From Bacteroidota bacterium (lineage in GTDB: Bacteria > Bacteroidota > Ignavibacteria > Palsa-1295), in the NCBI GenBank assembly GCA_018266755.1, contig JAFDZW010000001.1, positions 579,206 to 643,205 of the forward strand: a stretch of DNA of 64,000 bases. Reading direction: 5' to 3'. The stretch's first letter is position 1. Every line of letters starts with the position of its first letter. Positions 47,307-55,268 of this stretch are shown here, in pieces. The position numbers were made by a program, and so were the translations under genes. Under the pieces are notes generated by a model. That model saw only the letters and a program-made list of their open reading frames with translations. It did not search any database and was not told the origin of the DNA.

Positions 47307-48680
47307 TTAGTTTGTTGCGAGGTTCGAATAGAAGAGCGCTCCGCACTTCACGCCGCGGTGGAAGTTGCGTAGGTTCATCTTCTCGTTCGGAGAGTGGGCA
47401 TTTTGGTCCGGCAGACCAAACCCCATCAATACGGTCGGTGCACCGAGAATCGACGCAAAGCTATTGACGATCGGGATCGAACCGCCTTCGCGTGTAAGGA
47501 ATACATCCTTCTCGAAGATCTGCGCGAGTGCGTGACGTGCAGCTAACACACCTTTCGAATCGATCGGCGTCATGGCCGGCATCCCGCCGTGTAAGTCGGT
47601 CACCGTGATCGTCACGCCGGCAGGTTTGATCGTATTGAAGTATGCCTCGAATTTTTTCGCGATCTCTTCTGGTGTTTGGTTCGGCACCAGGCGCATCGAG
47701 ATCTTCGCATATGCCTTTGACGGAAGTACGGTCTTCGCACCCTCGCCGGTAAACCCGCCCCAGATGCCGTTGCAGTCGAGCGTCGGACGTGCCCACATCC
47801 GTTCGAGTTCGTTGTAGCCGCTTTCGCCCGGCGTTGCGTCGGTCTCGAGGTCCTTCATGAATGCGTTACGATCGAACGGAAGTTTTGCAATCTCCGCACG
47901 CTCAGCCTCGCTGATCGGCGCGACGTTATCGTAAAACCCGTCGATGAGAATTCGTCCGGCGTTATCCTTTAGCTTTGAGATCATCACCGCGAGGGCGTTG
48001 ATCGGGTTTTCGACGGCTCCGCCGAAGAAGCCGGAATGCAAGTCGCGGTTTGGCCCGGTTACTTCGACCTGCATGTAACAGAGACCGCGCAGGCCATAAC
48101 AGATCGACGGCTGGTCGTATCCGAACATCGGCGTGTCGCTGACCATAACCGTATCGCACTTCAATAATGCCTTGTTGTCTTCGAGAAACTTGTCAAGGTT
48201 GGGCGAACCGATTTCTTCTTCACCTTCGATGATCACTTTCACATTGACGGGCATTGCTCCGGTCGTTCGCACATGCGCTTCGATGGCTTTGAGCTGCATC
48301 AGTACCTGCCCCTTGTCGTCGACCGAGCCTCGGGCATAGATGTTTTCTCCGACAATCGTCGGCTCGAACGGCGGATTGGTCCAGAGGTTGAGCGGATCGA
48401 CGGGTTGCACATCATAGTGTCCGTAAAGTAGAACGGTGTGTGCATTCGGCCCGCCATCGAGGCGCTCTCCATATACCACAGGATGTCCGGCCGTTTCCAT
48501 GACCGCTACGTTATTGAGTCCGATACGCTTCATCTCAGCGGCGACCCACTCGGCGCAGCGACGAGTTTCGCCATTGTGCTCCGGCGATGTCGAAATCGAC
48601 GGGATGCGCAGAAAATCTTTCAGTTCGTCTTCGTAACGGTTCTTGTTTTGATCGATAAAAGAGAGAATATCCATCGTCAT
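47307..48680 (-). CDS. M20-family metallodipeptidase
   Basis: Zinc-dependent dipeptide hydrolase of 457 residues from the ATG at 48680. Metal ligands are visible: VLLYGHYDVQPVDP (His, Asp), IYARGSVDDKGQVLMQLKAI (bridging Asp), VIIEGEEEIGSPNL (catalytic Glu and ligand), VMVSDTPMF (Asp) and PDQNAHSPNEKMNLRNF (His). The insertion/dimerisation domain lies between about residues 205 and 320, with GPNRDLHSGFFGGAVENPIN. It resembles the carnosinase/CNDP-type cytosolic dipeptidases of Bacteroidota. No signal peptide, so it is cytosolic. Confidence 0.95.
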   Translation of the reverse strand: MTMDILSFIDQNKNRYEDELKDFLRIPSISTSPEHNGETRRCAEWVAAEMKRIGLNNVAVMETAGHPVVYGERLDGGPNAHTVLLYGHYDVQPVDPLNLWTNPPFEPTIVGENIYARGSVDDKGQVLMQLKAIEAHVRTTGAMPVNVKVIIEGEEEIGSPNLDKFLEDNKALLKCDTVMVSDTPMFGYDQPSICYGLRGLCYMQVEVTGPNRDLHSGFFGGAVENPINALAVMISKLKDNAGRILIDGFYDNVAPISEAERAEIAKLPFDRNAFMKDLETDATPGESGYNELERMWARPTLDCNGIWGGFTGEGAKTVLPSKAYAKISMRLVPNQTPEEIAKKFEAYFNTIKPAGVTITVTDLHGGMPAMTPIDSKGVLAARHALAQIFEKDVFLTREGGSIPIVNSFASILGAPTVLMGFGLPDQNAHSPNEKMNLRNFHRGVKCGALFYSNLATN

Positions 48681-48895
48681 TCGCTTGGTATGATTATTCA
48701 ATGGTGTGATTATTCAACGGCTGACCATAACATCAATGATGATTCAAACATCCGGGATTCGGCAACAGCAGGAGCGGCAGCGGCTATTGCGACTAAGTCT
48801 GCGTAATGGCTAACATATTGTAAACAAATAAAATAGGAGGAAACATCAATTGCTATCGTCTCGTAGGTAAAAGAGTAGATAATCCACACGTACCA

Positions 48896-49378
48896 ATGAA
48901 TGCTGCACAAATACATCTCGCTCTCAACCACTTTCCGCTTATCCTCGTGATCGTGGGGACACTCGTTCTCGCGTATTCGCTTTGGAAGCGACAGACACAA
49001 TTTCGGACGTTGGCGTTCATGCTTTTTGTTGCTGCCGCGGTTACCGCGTTGCCGACGTACTTCACCGGCGAAGGAACGGAGGAGGTCGTCGAACGAATGC
49101 CCGGTGTAACGGAGTCGGTGATCGATGCACATGAAGATGCCGCCTCGCTCACTATCGCATTTGTCGAAGCGCTCGGCGCAGCAAGTATTGTCGGGTTCGT
49201 GGTTATGCGCAAACGCGACGCCCTTGTAAAGCCGGTGGCAGCAACGCTACTTATCGTCGGGATAGCGGCCATGTCCTCGATCGCCTGGACCGCCCATCTC
49301 GGCGGACAGATCCGCCATACGGAACTGCGCGGCTCGACTGCAACAGTCGCACCAGCTGTTAATGCAGAGACCGACTAA
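48896..49378 (+). CDS. DUF2231-like four-helix membrane protein
   Basis: 160 residues with four hydrophobic segments. The start MNAAQIHLALNHFPLILVIV has His7 and His12 in the HxxxxHFP arrangement typical of DUF2231. Helix 2 is followed by TGEGTEEVVERMPGV and DAHEDAASLT, and the last loop has WTAHLGGQIRHTEL. Such His-rich helix ends would suit haem or metal binding, but this is an inference. The role is unknown. A 15-bp hairpin follows the stop. Confidence 0.82.
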   Translation: MNAAQIHLALNHFPLILVIVGTLVLAYSLWKRQTQFRTLAFMLFVAAAVTALPTYFTGEGTEEVVERMPGVTESVIDAHEDAASLTIAFVEALGAASIVGFVVMRKRDALVKPVAATLLIVGIAAMSSIAWTAHLGGQIRHTELRGSTATVAPAVNAETD

Positions 49379-49390
49379 CTCATCGGATAG

Positions 49391-49432
49391 AATCCTTCGG
49401 TTCGGTGTTACATCTCGCCGAACCGAAGGATT
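49391..49432 (+). terminator. Perfect 15-bp hairpin ending at the next start codon
   Basis: AATCCTTCGGTTCGG (49391-49405) pairs exactly with CCGAACCGAAGGATT (49418-49432) around a 12-base loop. It lies 12 bases after the DUF2231-like stop, and its last base directly precedes the ATG at 49433. It could terminate the upstream gene, and in any transcript that reads through it would bury the ribosome site of the esterase gene. Confidence 0.7.
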
Positions 49433-50539
49433 ATGACCGACAAGCCCCTGCCATCACTGCTCGAACGAATTCGAACGGCACGTTCGGTACAGGCCGTTCG
49501 TGCTGCCGAACGGGAATTGCTTCGGCGCATTCGCTCCGGCTCCGGCACACCGGTCATCGAACTCGAGACGGCGCATTTCTTCTTTCGCTCCGAAGACGAT
49601 GTTTCGGTATCGGTCAGCGGCGATTGGAATCGTTGGCAGGCGGACAAACAGCGACTCGTTCGATTACACCCACGGTCCGTGCTCTTGCACACGGAGCAGG
49701 ATTTCCCGATCGATGCGGCTTTGCCATATCGGCTCATTGTCGACGGCGAGTCGGTGCTCGACCCGATGAATCAACGAATACTTCCGGGACCACTCGGGAC
49801 GAACTCCTTTTTCTCGATGCCAGCGTATCCGGGAGTGCCGTATTGGCATCTATCAGAAAACGATGTTCCTCGTGGCAGGCTAATCGAACTCTATGCAGAA
49901 GGGAATGCATCGGTAAGCGGTCGGGTGGTCGGGATCTATATCCCGCACGATCACGAACCGAACGGGACCGAGCGGTTTCTCTACGTCAACGACGGCGCCG
50001 AGGCGATCTCGATCGGTCGGTTCAATACGGTGCTCGATAATATATATCGCTTCGAACCGTTCACTCCGAACACGATTGTAGTCTTCGTCCCGCCGGTCGA
50101 CCGGCATGGCGAGTACATGATGAATCCGGATTTTGCACGGTGGTTTGCGAACGATCTGACGAAGCAGGTCGAGAAGCGACTGAACGTCACGAGCCGGGCA
50201 TCGCTTCGCACGATCCAAGGGGCGTCGCTCGGCGGACTATTTGCCGCATTTGTCGGATTGCAGCACTCGAATCGGTTTCGGAATATCGTCAGCCAGTCGC
50301 CGTCATTCTGGGTGGATGACTTTTCGATCGTTCGTCAATTCGAGCGAACCAAGCGGCTGCCGTTGCGGTGGTACCTGCATACCGGCACGATCAGCGACGG
50401 GCGTACCGAGGCTCGGAAGATGCTTCAGGTGCTTCGTGCAAAAGGCAACGATGTCTGTTATCGTGAAACGAGCGAGAGCCACAACTGGGCGAATTGGGCA
50501 GGGCAGTATGCGGCGATTGTGCGATGGATTGGGAAATAA
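49433..50539 (+). CDS. Putative esterase of the enterochelin-esterase (Fes)-like alpha/beta hydrolase family
   Basis: 368 residues without a signal peptide. The N-terminal part (about 40-125) looks like an E-set/CBM48-type beta domain (VSVSGDWNRWQADKQRLVRL, PYRLIVDGESVLDPMNQRIL). The catalytic part has GRVVGIYIPHDHEPNGTERF, the nucleophile elbow IQGASLGGLFAAFVG and a C-terminal histidine region ETSESHNWANWAGQYA. The target ester is unknown; no siderophore genes are nearby. The start codon abuts a strong hairpin. Confidence 0.86.
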   Translation: MTDKPLPSLLERIRTARSVQAVRAAERELLRRIRSGSGTPVIELETAHFFFRSEDDVSVSVSGDWNRWQADKQRLVRLHPRSVLLHTEQDFPIDAALPYRLIVDGESVLDPMNQRILPGPLGTNSFFSMPAYPGVPYWHLSENDVPRGRLIELYAEGNASVSGRVVGIYIPHDHEPNGTERFLYVNDGAEAISIGRFNTVLDNIYRFEPFTPNTIVVFVPPVDRHGEYMMNPDFARWFANDLTKQVEKRLNVTSRASLRTIQGASLGGLFAAFVGLQHSNRFRNIVSQSPSFWVDDFSIVRQFERTKRLPLRWYLHTGTISDGRTEARKMLQVLRAKGNDVCYRETSESHNWANWAGQYAAIVRWIGK

Positions 50540-50641
50540 GCCGATCCGATGCCATGTCTATAATGAACGATTTTTCAGCACCCGGCGGGCAACATTCCGA
50601 TCAAATACGGGTTTAAAGATCTGTTGAACTAACGATATTGT

Positions 50642-51169
50642 ATGCGAACGATCATTCGATTCTTTGTATTTCTCGGTGCGCTGACTGTTGCTACCACTGT
50701 ATTCGCTCATACCGACTCGTTGAAGGTTGCGGATAACATGAAGTTTCCCGTCCAGAATGTCGATGGCGAAGAAACGAATTTCTCATCCTATCTCGGCAAA
50801 GGCCCGTTGCTTGTCAACTTCTGGGCCATGTGGTGTGAGCCCTGCAAGCAGGAGATGAAGGCGTTTGTGAAGCTTTCGGATAAGCTCAAGGAGAAGGGCG
50901 TATCGATGGTTTCGGTGAATACCGATCAGGTGAAATCGGTTGCAAAAGTCCGCGCATATATCAAGACGCAGGGCGTGCACTATCCGGTGCTGCTCGACCC
51001 GGACGGCGCGATCGCTCGCAATCAATTCTCGATGGAGTCGCTTCCGTACTCGCTGATCCTGCGGCCGGACGGCACGGTGTTCAAAAAGCATATCGGCTTC
51101 ACGGCAGGCGACGAGCAGAACATCGAGAAAGAGCTCGACGAACTCGTTGCGCAAATGCAGGGGAAATAA
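50642..51169 (+). CDS. TlpA-like periplasmic thioredoxin
   Basis: 175 residues with a signal peptide (ending TVFAH). The thioredoxin fold has the active site NFWAMWCEPCKQEMKAF with Cys65 and Cys68, preceded by KGPLLVNF. A cis-Pro region follows in MESLPYSLILRPDG. Members reduce disulfides in the envelope, for example in cytochrome maturation, but no cytochrome maturation genes are nearby. It is closed by a terminator. Confidence 0.92.
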   Translation: MRTIIRFFVFLGALTVATTVFAHTDSLKVADNMKFPVQNVDGEETNFSSYLGKGPLLVNFWAMWCEPCKQEMKAFVKLSDKLKEKGVSMVSVNTDQVKSVAKVRAYIKTQGVHYPVLLDPDGAIARNQFSMESLPYSLILRPDGTVFKKHIGFTAGDEQNIEKELDELVAQMQGK

Positions 51170-51188
51170 TACGAATTTCCGTACAACA

Positions 51189-51212
51189 GGGGCGGCTCGG
51201 CCGCCCTTTTGT
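51189..51212 (+). terminator. Rho-independent terminator after the TlpA-like gene
   Basis: GGGCGGC/GCCGCCC stem with loop TCG and TTTTGTATTTTTG tail. It begins about 20 bases past the stop codon. Confidence 0.88.
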
Positions 51213-51243
51213 ATTTTTGTACTTTCACATCTTAAGATTTATC

Positions 51244-52911
51244 GTGAAGCGATCGTACCTGTTAGCCCTGTCCGCCCTGTTGCTCTGTTCAGGTGCCGCC
51301 ATTGCCCAAGACCTCGGCGGAGGAGTGTCGGCTGTCGGCTCGAACTTCCTGCGCATCGGCAGCGGCGATCAGGATAACAACGTCGGCGGTAGCACCAGCA
51401 AACGGTATTTCGAAGAAATTGCGAACGCTCGCATCTTCTTTAGCAATCTTTCGATCGGGTTACGCTACGAAATGGACGACCCGAGCGAAGTCGGTCAATC
51501 CTTTCAAGGCTTACGCCGTCGGTGGATCGCCTACAAGAAAGACGGTCTTGATGTCGAAGCCGGTCACATTACATCGCTATGGGGCCGTGGGCTTTCGATC
51601 AACAATTTTGAATCGAGACCGCTGAACTATGATGCCTGGCTCGATGGGTTCAACGGGAAGTACGAGTATCGATGGACACAACAGGAAAGCGAATTGCGTC
51701 CGTCGCTTGGCGTGAAGGCCATGGCAGGAAACGTCCTCTTCCACGATATCGACACGACAAAGCCGGACCAGTCAGTCTCGGCGCGTGCAGTGAATACCGA
51801 GTTTGGGCTCTTCAGCAAGAAAGTTGTGGTTGGGCTGTCGTTCGTGCAAGCGTTCACGTCGATCCAACAGACGGTGTTCACTCGTACGGCATATACCAAC
51901 AGCGAGGTGAACCAGCCTGAGTTGTATGTATCGTTCTTACAGGGACCGGTGTCAGGATTTTTCGGATTCGCCGAAGAGCGTTCGCACCTTACCGAAATTC
52001 TCGGTAAGGATGTTGCGGTCGATCACCGGGGCAAGGCGATGTATGGTTCTCTGTCGTATGCCGGTGACGATTTCGGCATAACCGCGGAGTATAAAAATTA
52101 TTCGTATTTCGTTCATTCGCAGAACGATCCCTACGCAGACTATTTCGGGAAGCTGCCGATCACCAGCCCGCCGGAAGTGTATAAAGATTTTAGTTATCAA
52201 TCGATCACGCGCACGACGCATGCCGTGAATTTCAACGACGAGCTCGGATACCAGATCGAGGCCGACATCACGGCGATCCCCTCGTACACAATTACGCTCA
52301 ACGCATCAGCCAGCAGCCGTCACAATAGCTATAGCAGCAAACTCGATAGCAACGGCGAGCCGCTCATTGCCGGCTCGACGGACATTCTTCCCAAATTTGA
52401 CGATAACGGCTTCTTCCCATTCTGGGAGTATTTTGCAGAAGTCGAACATGACTTCGGCGATCTGAGCTACGTGAAGATGTGGTTCCACCGCAGAAGCGAT
52501 GTCCTTGCTGCCAGCGGACAAACCGCCGATCGCAAACGCAGCAGTTCGGTCGGGTTGAAGATGCAGTACGAGACGACTCCGTCGCAGAGTATTCTTTTCG
52601 CATTGGAACACCAATGGATGTTCGATAGCCAGCGCGACGAGAACGATCATCAACTAACGAACGAGTTGGCCTTCATACAGTACTCGTTCAATCCGATTAT
52701 CACATTCGGCTTCACGTTCGACTTCTCGACATGGTATGAAGCTGGTCGCCACATCTGGCCGGAAGCCGTCGTATCGTACCGCATCGGCGGAGCCCATACG
52801 CTCTTACTGACCTACGGTGCCGAACGCGGTGGCTTGAACTGCTCGGGTGGCGTCTGCCGCTATGTGCCTGCGTTCAATGGGCTTCGGGTGAGCTTGACAA
52901 GCCAGTTATAG
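51244..52911 (+). CDS. Outer-membrane beta-barrel protein (DUF6029-like)
   Basis: 555 residues from a GTG at 51244, giving a signal peptide (ending GAAIAQ). The mature chain alternates aromatic and polar residues in amphipathic strands (SIGLRYEMDDPSEVG, GLDVEAGHITSLWGRGLSIN, FGITAEYKNYSYFVHSQNDP, SIGF-type strands in the second half) and ends with LNCSGGVCRYVPAFNGLRVS, a C-terminal strand typical of barrels. It resembles the DUF6029 proteins of Bacteroidota from memory. No transported compound is known. Confidence 0.78.
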   Translation: MKRSYLLALSALLLCSGAAIAQDLGGGVSAVGSNFLRIGSGDQDNNVGGSTSKRYFEEIANARIFFSNLSIGLRYEMDDPSEVGQSFQGLRRRWIAYKKDGLDVEAGHITSLWGRGLSINNFESRPLNYDAWLDGFNGKYEYRWTQQESELRPSLGVKAMAGNVLFHDIDTTKPDQSVSARAVNTEFGLFSKKVVVGLSFVQAFTSIQQTVFTRTAYTNSEVNQPELYVSFLQGPVSGFFGFAEERSHLTEILGKDVAVDHRGKAMYGSLSYAGDDFGITAEYKNYSYFVHSQNDPYADYFGKLPITSPPEVYKDFSYQSITRTTHAVNFNDELGYQIEADITAIPSYTITLNASASSRHNSYSSKLDSNGEPLIAGSTDILPKFDDNGFFPFWEYFAEVEHDFGDLSYVKMWFHRRSDVLAASGQTADRKRSSSVGLKMQYETTPSQSILFALEHQWMFDSQRDENDHQLTNELAFIQYSFNPIITFGFTFDFSTWYEAGRHIWPEAVVSYRIGGAHTLLLTYGAERGGLNCSGGVCRYVPAFNGLRVSLTSQL

Positions 52912-53005
52912 GTCGAAGCGAATCCGCCGCTTCATGAACTGAATTTCAGGAAACAACTTGCCCGGATTGGGGTTATTAGTTCGTTACCTTGAGTTGATAC
53001 AACCC

Positions 53006-53869
53006 ATGAAACGGATCGCTTATTTGCTTGCTATGGTGCTGCTGGCCGGTTCGGCCGTAGCACAGGTCGTACGTGTCGAACCTGCATCGTTTTCTCAGAC
53101 CTTCCTCGGCTCTCGTGGTGTGGTCGAACGGATCGTCTACCACATCGACCCGATTCGTCCGCAGTCGACGGCGTCGAGCTTCGATATTCGATTCGATTCG
53201 ATCGAGACTCCGCTCGAAAAAGGGAATTCCGTCGCGCTGACGGGCCATATGACGAATCTGCTGATTGCTCCCGTCGATATCAAGTTTTATCGTTACCATG
53301 TTCACATCCCTGCGACATGGACAGCAAGCATTTGCTTCGGTGATAACTGCTATGCACCGAGAACCGATAGCTTCGCGACAACGACTCAGCCGTATTCGCT
53401 TCCTCCCGGTGGCACCGGAGGTGAATTCCGCCTGAGTATGTATTGTCCGGCAAACTACACGATGAGCGATTCGATCGTCGATTATGTGAAGTTCGTTGCA
53501 GTTGGCGGAGACGATGGCGATACGATCGGTGTGTTGCTACGCGGGTATCTTCTCATCGATGGCGTCGAACAAAGCGGTGCCGCTTCCGTCGGCGGACCTC
53601 GCATCACTTCGTTATTTCCGTCGCCACTGCTTAGCGGCAACTCCATCCGCTTGAACATCAATGTTCCCCGCGAGATGGGTTTCAACTACGCAATCTTCGA
53701 TGAAATGGGACGTAAGGTAGCCTTCGGGACGAGCCGTCAGCACTTGCTTGCGGGCGATAATATCTGCGAGATCGGCGAGCTCAACGGCTATGCCAATGGC
53801 AACTATACCGTGAAGTTCAACTTTGCAGACGGTAGTTCGGCAAGCCGTATGTTCCAGATCATGCGCTAA
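53006..53869 (+). CDS. Secreted protein with T9SS-type C-terminal domain
   Basis: 287 residues from the ATG at 53006, with a signal peptide (ending SAVAQ). The middle looks like a Fn3/Ig-type beta-sandwich (IVYHIDPIRPQSTASSFDIR, NLLIAPVDIKFYRYHVHIPA) and holds a Cys pair (SICFGDNCYAPR). The last 80 residues form a type A sorting domain: SLFPSPLLSGNSIRLNINVP, YAIFDEMGRKVAFGTSR, YANGNYTVKFNFADGSSASR. It follows the outer-membrane barrel gene on the same strand. Function otherwise unknown. Confidence 0.76.
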   Translation: MKRIAYLLAMVLLAGSAVAQVVRVEPASFSQTFLGSRGVVERIVYHIDPIRPQSTASSFDIRFDSIETPLEKGNSVALTGHMTNLLIAPVDIKFYRYHVHIPATWTASICFGDNCYAPRTDSFATTTQPYSLPPGGTGGEFRLSMYCPANYTMSDSIVDYVKFVAVGGDDGDTIGVLLRGYLLIDGVEQSGAASVGGPRITSLFPSPLLSGNSIRLNINVPREMGFNYAIFDEMGRKVAFGTSRQHLLAGDNICEIGELNGYANGNYTVKFNFADGSSASRMFQIMR

Positions 53870-53891
53870 GGCGCGTCATGCGATTGTTCTG

Positions 53892-53920
53892 AAAAAGGCG
53901 GGCAGGATGTCCGCCTTTTC
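53892..53920. terminator. Bidirectional terminator between a T9SS cargo gene and nth
   Basis: AAAAGGCGG/CCGCCTTTT stem with a 9-base loop. A-run and T-run on both sides let it work for both convergent genes. Confidence 0.88.
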
Positions 53921-54573
53921 TATTTGTCCTGACGACTCGGGCAGTACTCGGCAATGGCACACTCGCGACACTTCGGGCGGCGCGCGACACAGACCGAACG
54001 ACCATGCGAGATAAGGTAGTGGGTAACCATCGCCCAATCCTTCTGCGGAGCCAACTCCATGAGGTCGAGCTCGATCTTTTCGGGGGTGGTGTACGTCGAT
54101 AACTTGAGCAGACCGGATAACCGGGTGACATGCGTATCGACGGGGATGCCGGCATTAATACCGAATGCATTCCCCAGCACGACGTTCGCAGTTTTTCGAC
54201 CGACACCGCGCAGCGTGACGAGTTCTTCCATCGTCTTCGGCACCTCGCCGCCGAACTTCTCGACGATGTCGGTTGCCATCGACTTCAACGATTTTGCCTT
54301 CTGGCGAAAGAACCCCGTCGAGCGAATGACTTCTTCGATCTCTTGCGGCTCGGCCGTTGAAAGGGCAAACGGCGTCGGAAACCGGGGCCGAAACTGCTTC
54401 ATGACGATATTCACCCGCTCGTCGGTGCACTGCGCCGAGAGGATCGTTGCCGCAAGCAGTTCGAATGCGTTTGTAAAATCGAGTGCGCAGTGCGCATCCG
54501 GATATATCGTACCCAGAGTACGAAATATCTTCTTCGCGCGGGCCTTTCGGGCTTCAAGTGATTCTTTCGGCAT
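53920..54573 (-). CDS. nth: Endonuclease III
   Basis: DNA glycosylase/AP lyase that removes oxidised pyrimidines. 217 residues. The helix-hairpin-helix LVTLRGVGRKTANVV holds the catalytic Lys127, and Asp146 is in GIPVDTHVTRLSGLL. The C-terminal iron-sulfur cluster loop has four cysteines in CVARRPKCRECAIAEYC (C-x6-C-x2-C-x5-C). It is the third gene of a minus-strand group with the ThyX-like and glycosyltransferase genes, starting 5 bases after the latter's stop. Confidence 0.97.
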   Translation of the reverse strand: MPKESLEARKARAKKIFRTLGTIYPDAHCALDFTNAFELLAATILSAQCTDERVNIVMKQFRPRFPTPFALSTAEPQEIEEVIRSTGFFRQKAKSLKSMATDIVEKFGGEVPKTMEELVTLRGVGRKTANVVLGNAFGINAGIPVDTHVTRLSGLLKLSTYTTPEKIELDLMELAPQKDWAMVTHYLISHGRSVCVARRPKCRECAIAEYCPSRQDK

Positions 54574-54578
54574 ACCAG

Positions 54579-55268
54579 TTACTGTAAGCTGGACGAACGG
54601 TACTTCACGATGCCATCGAGACCTTCATTCGAAACGATGGTACAGAGCGAATCTGCTTCGGTTCGGTTATACCGATAGGTCGCAATATCGGTCTTGCGGA
54701 TGAATGCCCCGTGCGACTGGGCACGGGTGAAGAACTCGGTATCGTCTCCGTAGGCAACATTACCAAAGCCGCCGAGACGTTTCCACAGGTCGCGGCGGAT
54801 GACGAACGTTCCGCCGATCGTACAATCGTAAATACTGATGCGACGGCTTGGCTCGTATTTATCGGCGACGAACTCATCGCCGACGATCTCGACGCCGCCA
54901 TGCAAGAGCTCGATCGCCGGTTCCGCAGCAAGGATCCGTTCTCGAGATTCGAGATGGATGGGCAGATATTCGTCGTCGGAATCGAGAAATGTGATGTATC
55001 GACCGTGACCGAGCGATGCTCCGAGATCGCGGGCGAGCGATGTGCCTTGATTCTTCGAATACTCATATCGCAGTCGCGTATCCGTAGCGACGAGATCTGT
55101 CAGCACATCGCGTGTTTCGTCGGTCGAGCCGTCGTCGACGATGATATATTCGAAGTCCTCGAATGATTGGGCCAGCACGCTTTCGACAGCCTGGCGAATC
55201 GTGCGTGCACGATTGAAGGTCGGGGTAATGACCGTAAAGAACGGCGCGCGATCAGATGACACGCTCAT
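54579..55268 (-). CDS. Glycosyltransferase family 2
   Basis: 229 residues, a GT-A catalytic domain with little else. FFTVITPTFNRARTIRQAVE opens the fold, EYIIVDDGSTDETRDVL binds the nucleotide, HGRYITFLDSDDEYLPIHLE carries the DxD-type metal site, and a late GGFGNVAYGDDTEFFTRAQ region matches the acceptor side. No membrane segments. Sugar donor and acceptor are unknown. The start overlaps the ThyX-like gene by 17 bases, so the genes are translationally linked although the functions look unrelated. Confidence 0.9.
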   Translation of the reverse strand: MSVSSDRAPFFTVITPTFNRARTIRQAVESVLAQSFEDFEYIIVDDGSTDETRDVLTDLVATDTRLRYEYSKNQGTSLARDLGASLGHGRYITFLDSDDEYLPIHLESRERILAAEPAIELLHGGVEIVGDEFVADKYEPSRRISIYDCTIGGTFVIRRDLWKRLGGFGNVAYGDDTEFFTRAQSHGAFIRKTDIATYRYNRTEADSLCTIVSNEGLDGIVKYRSSSLQ

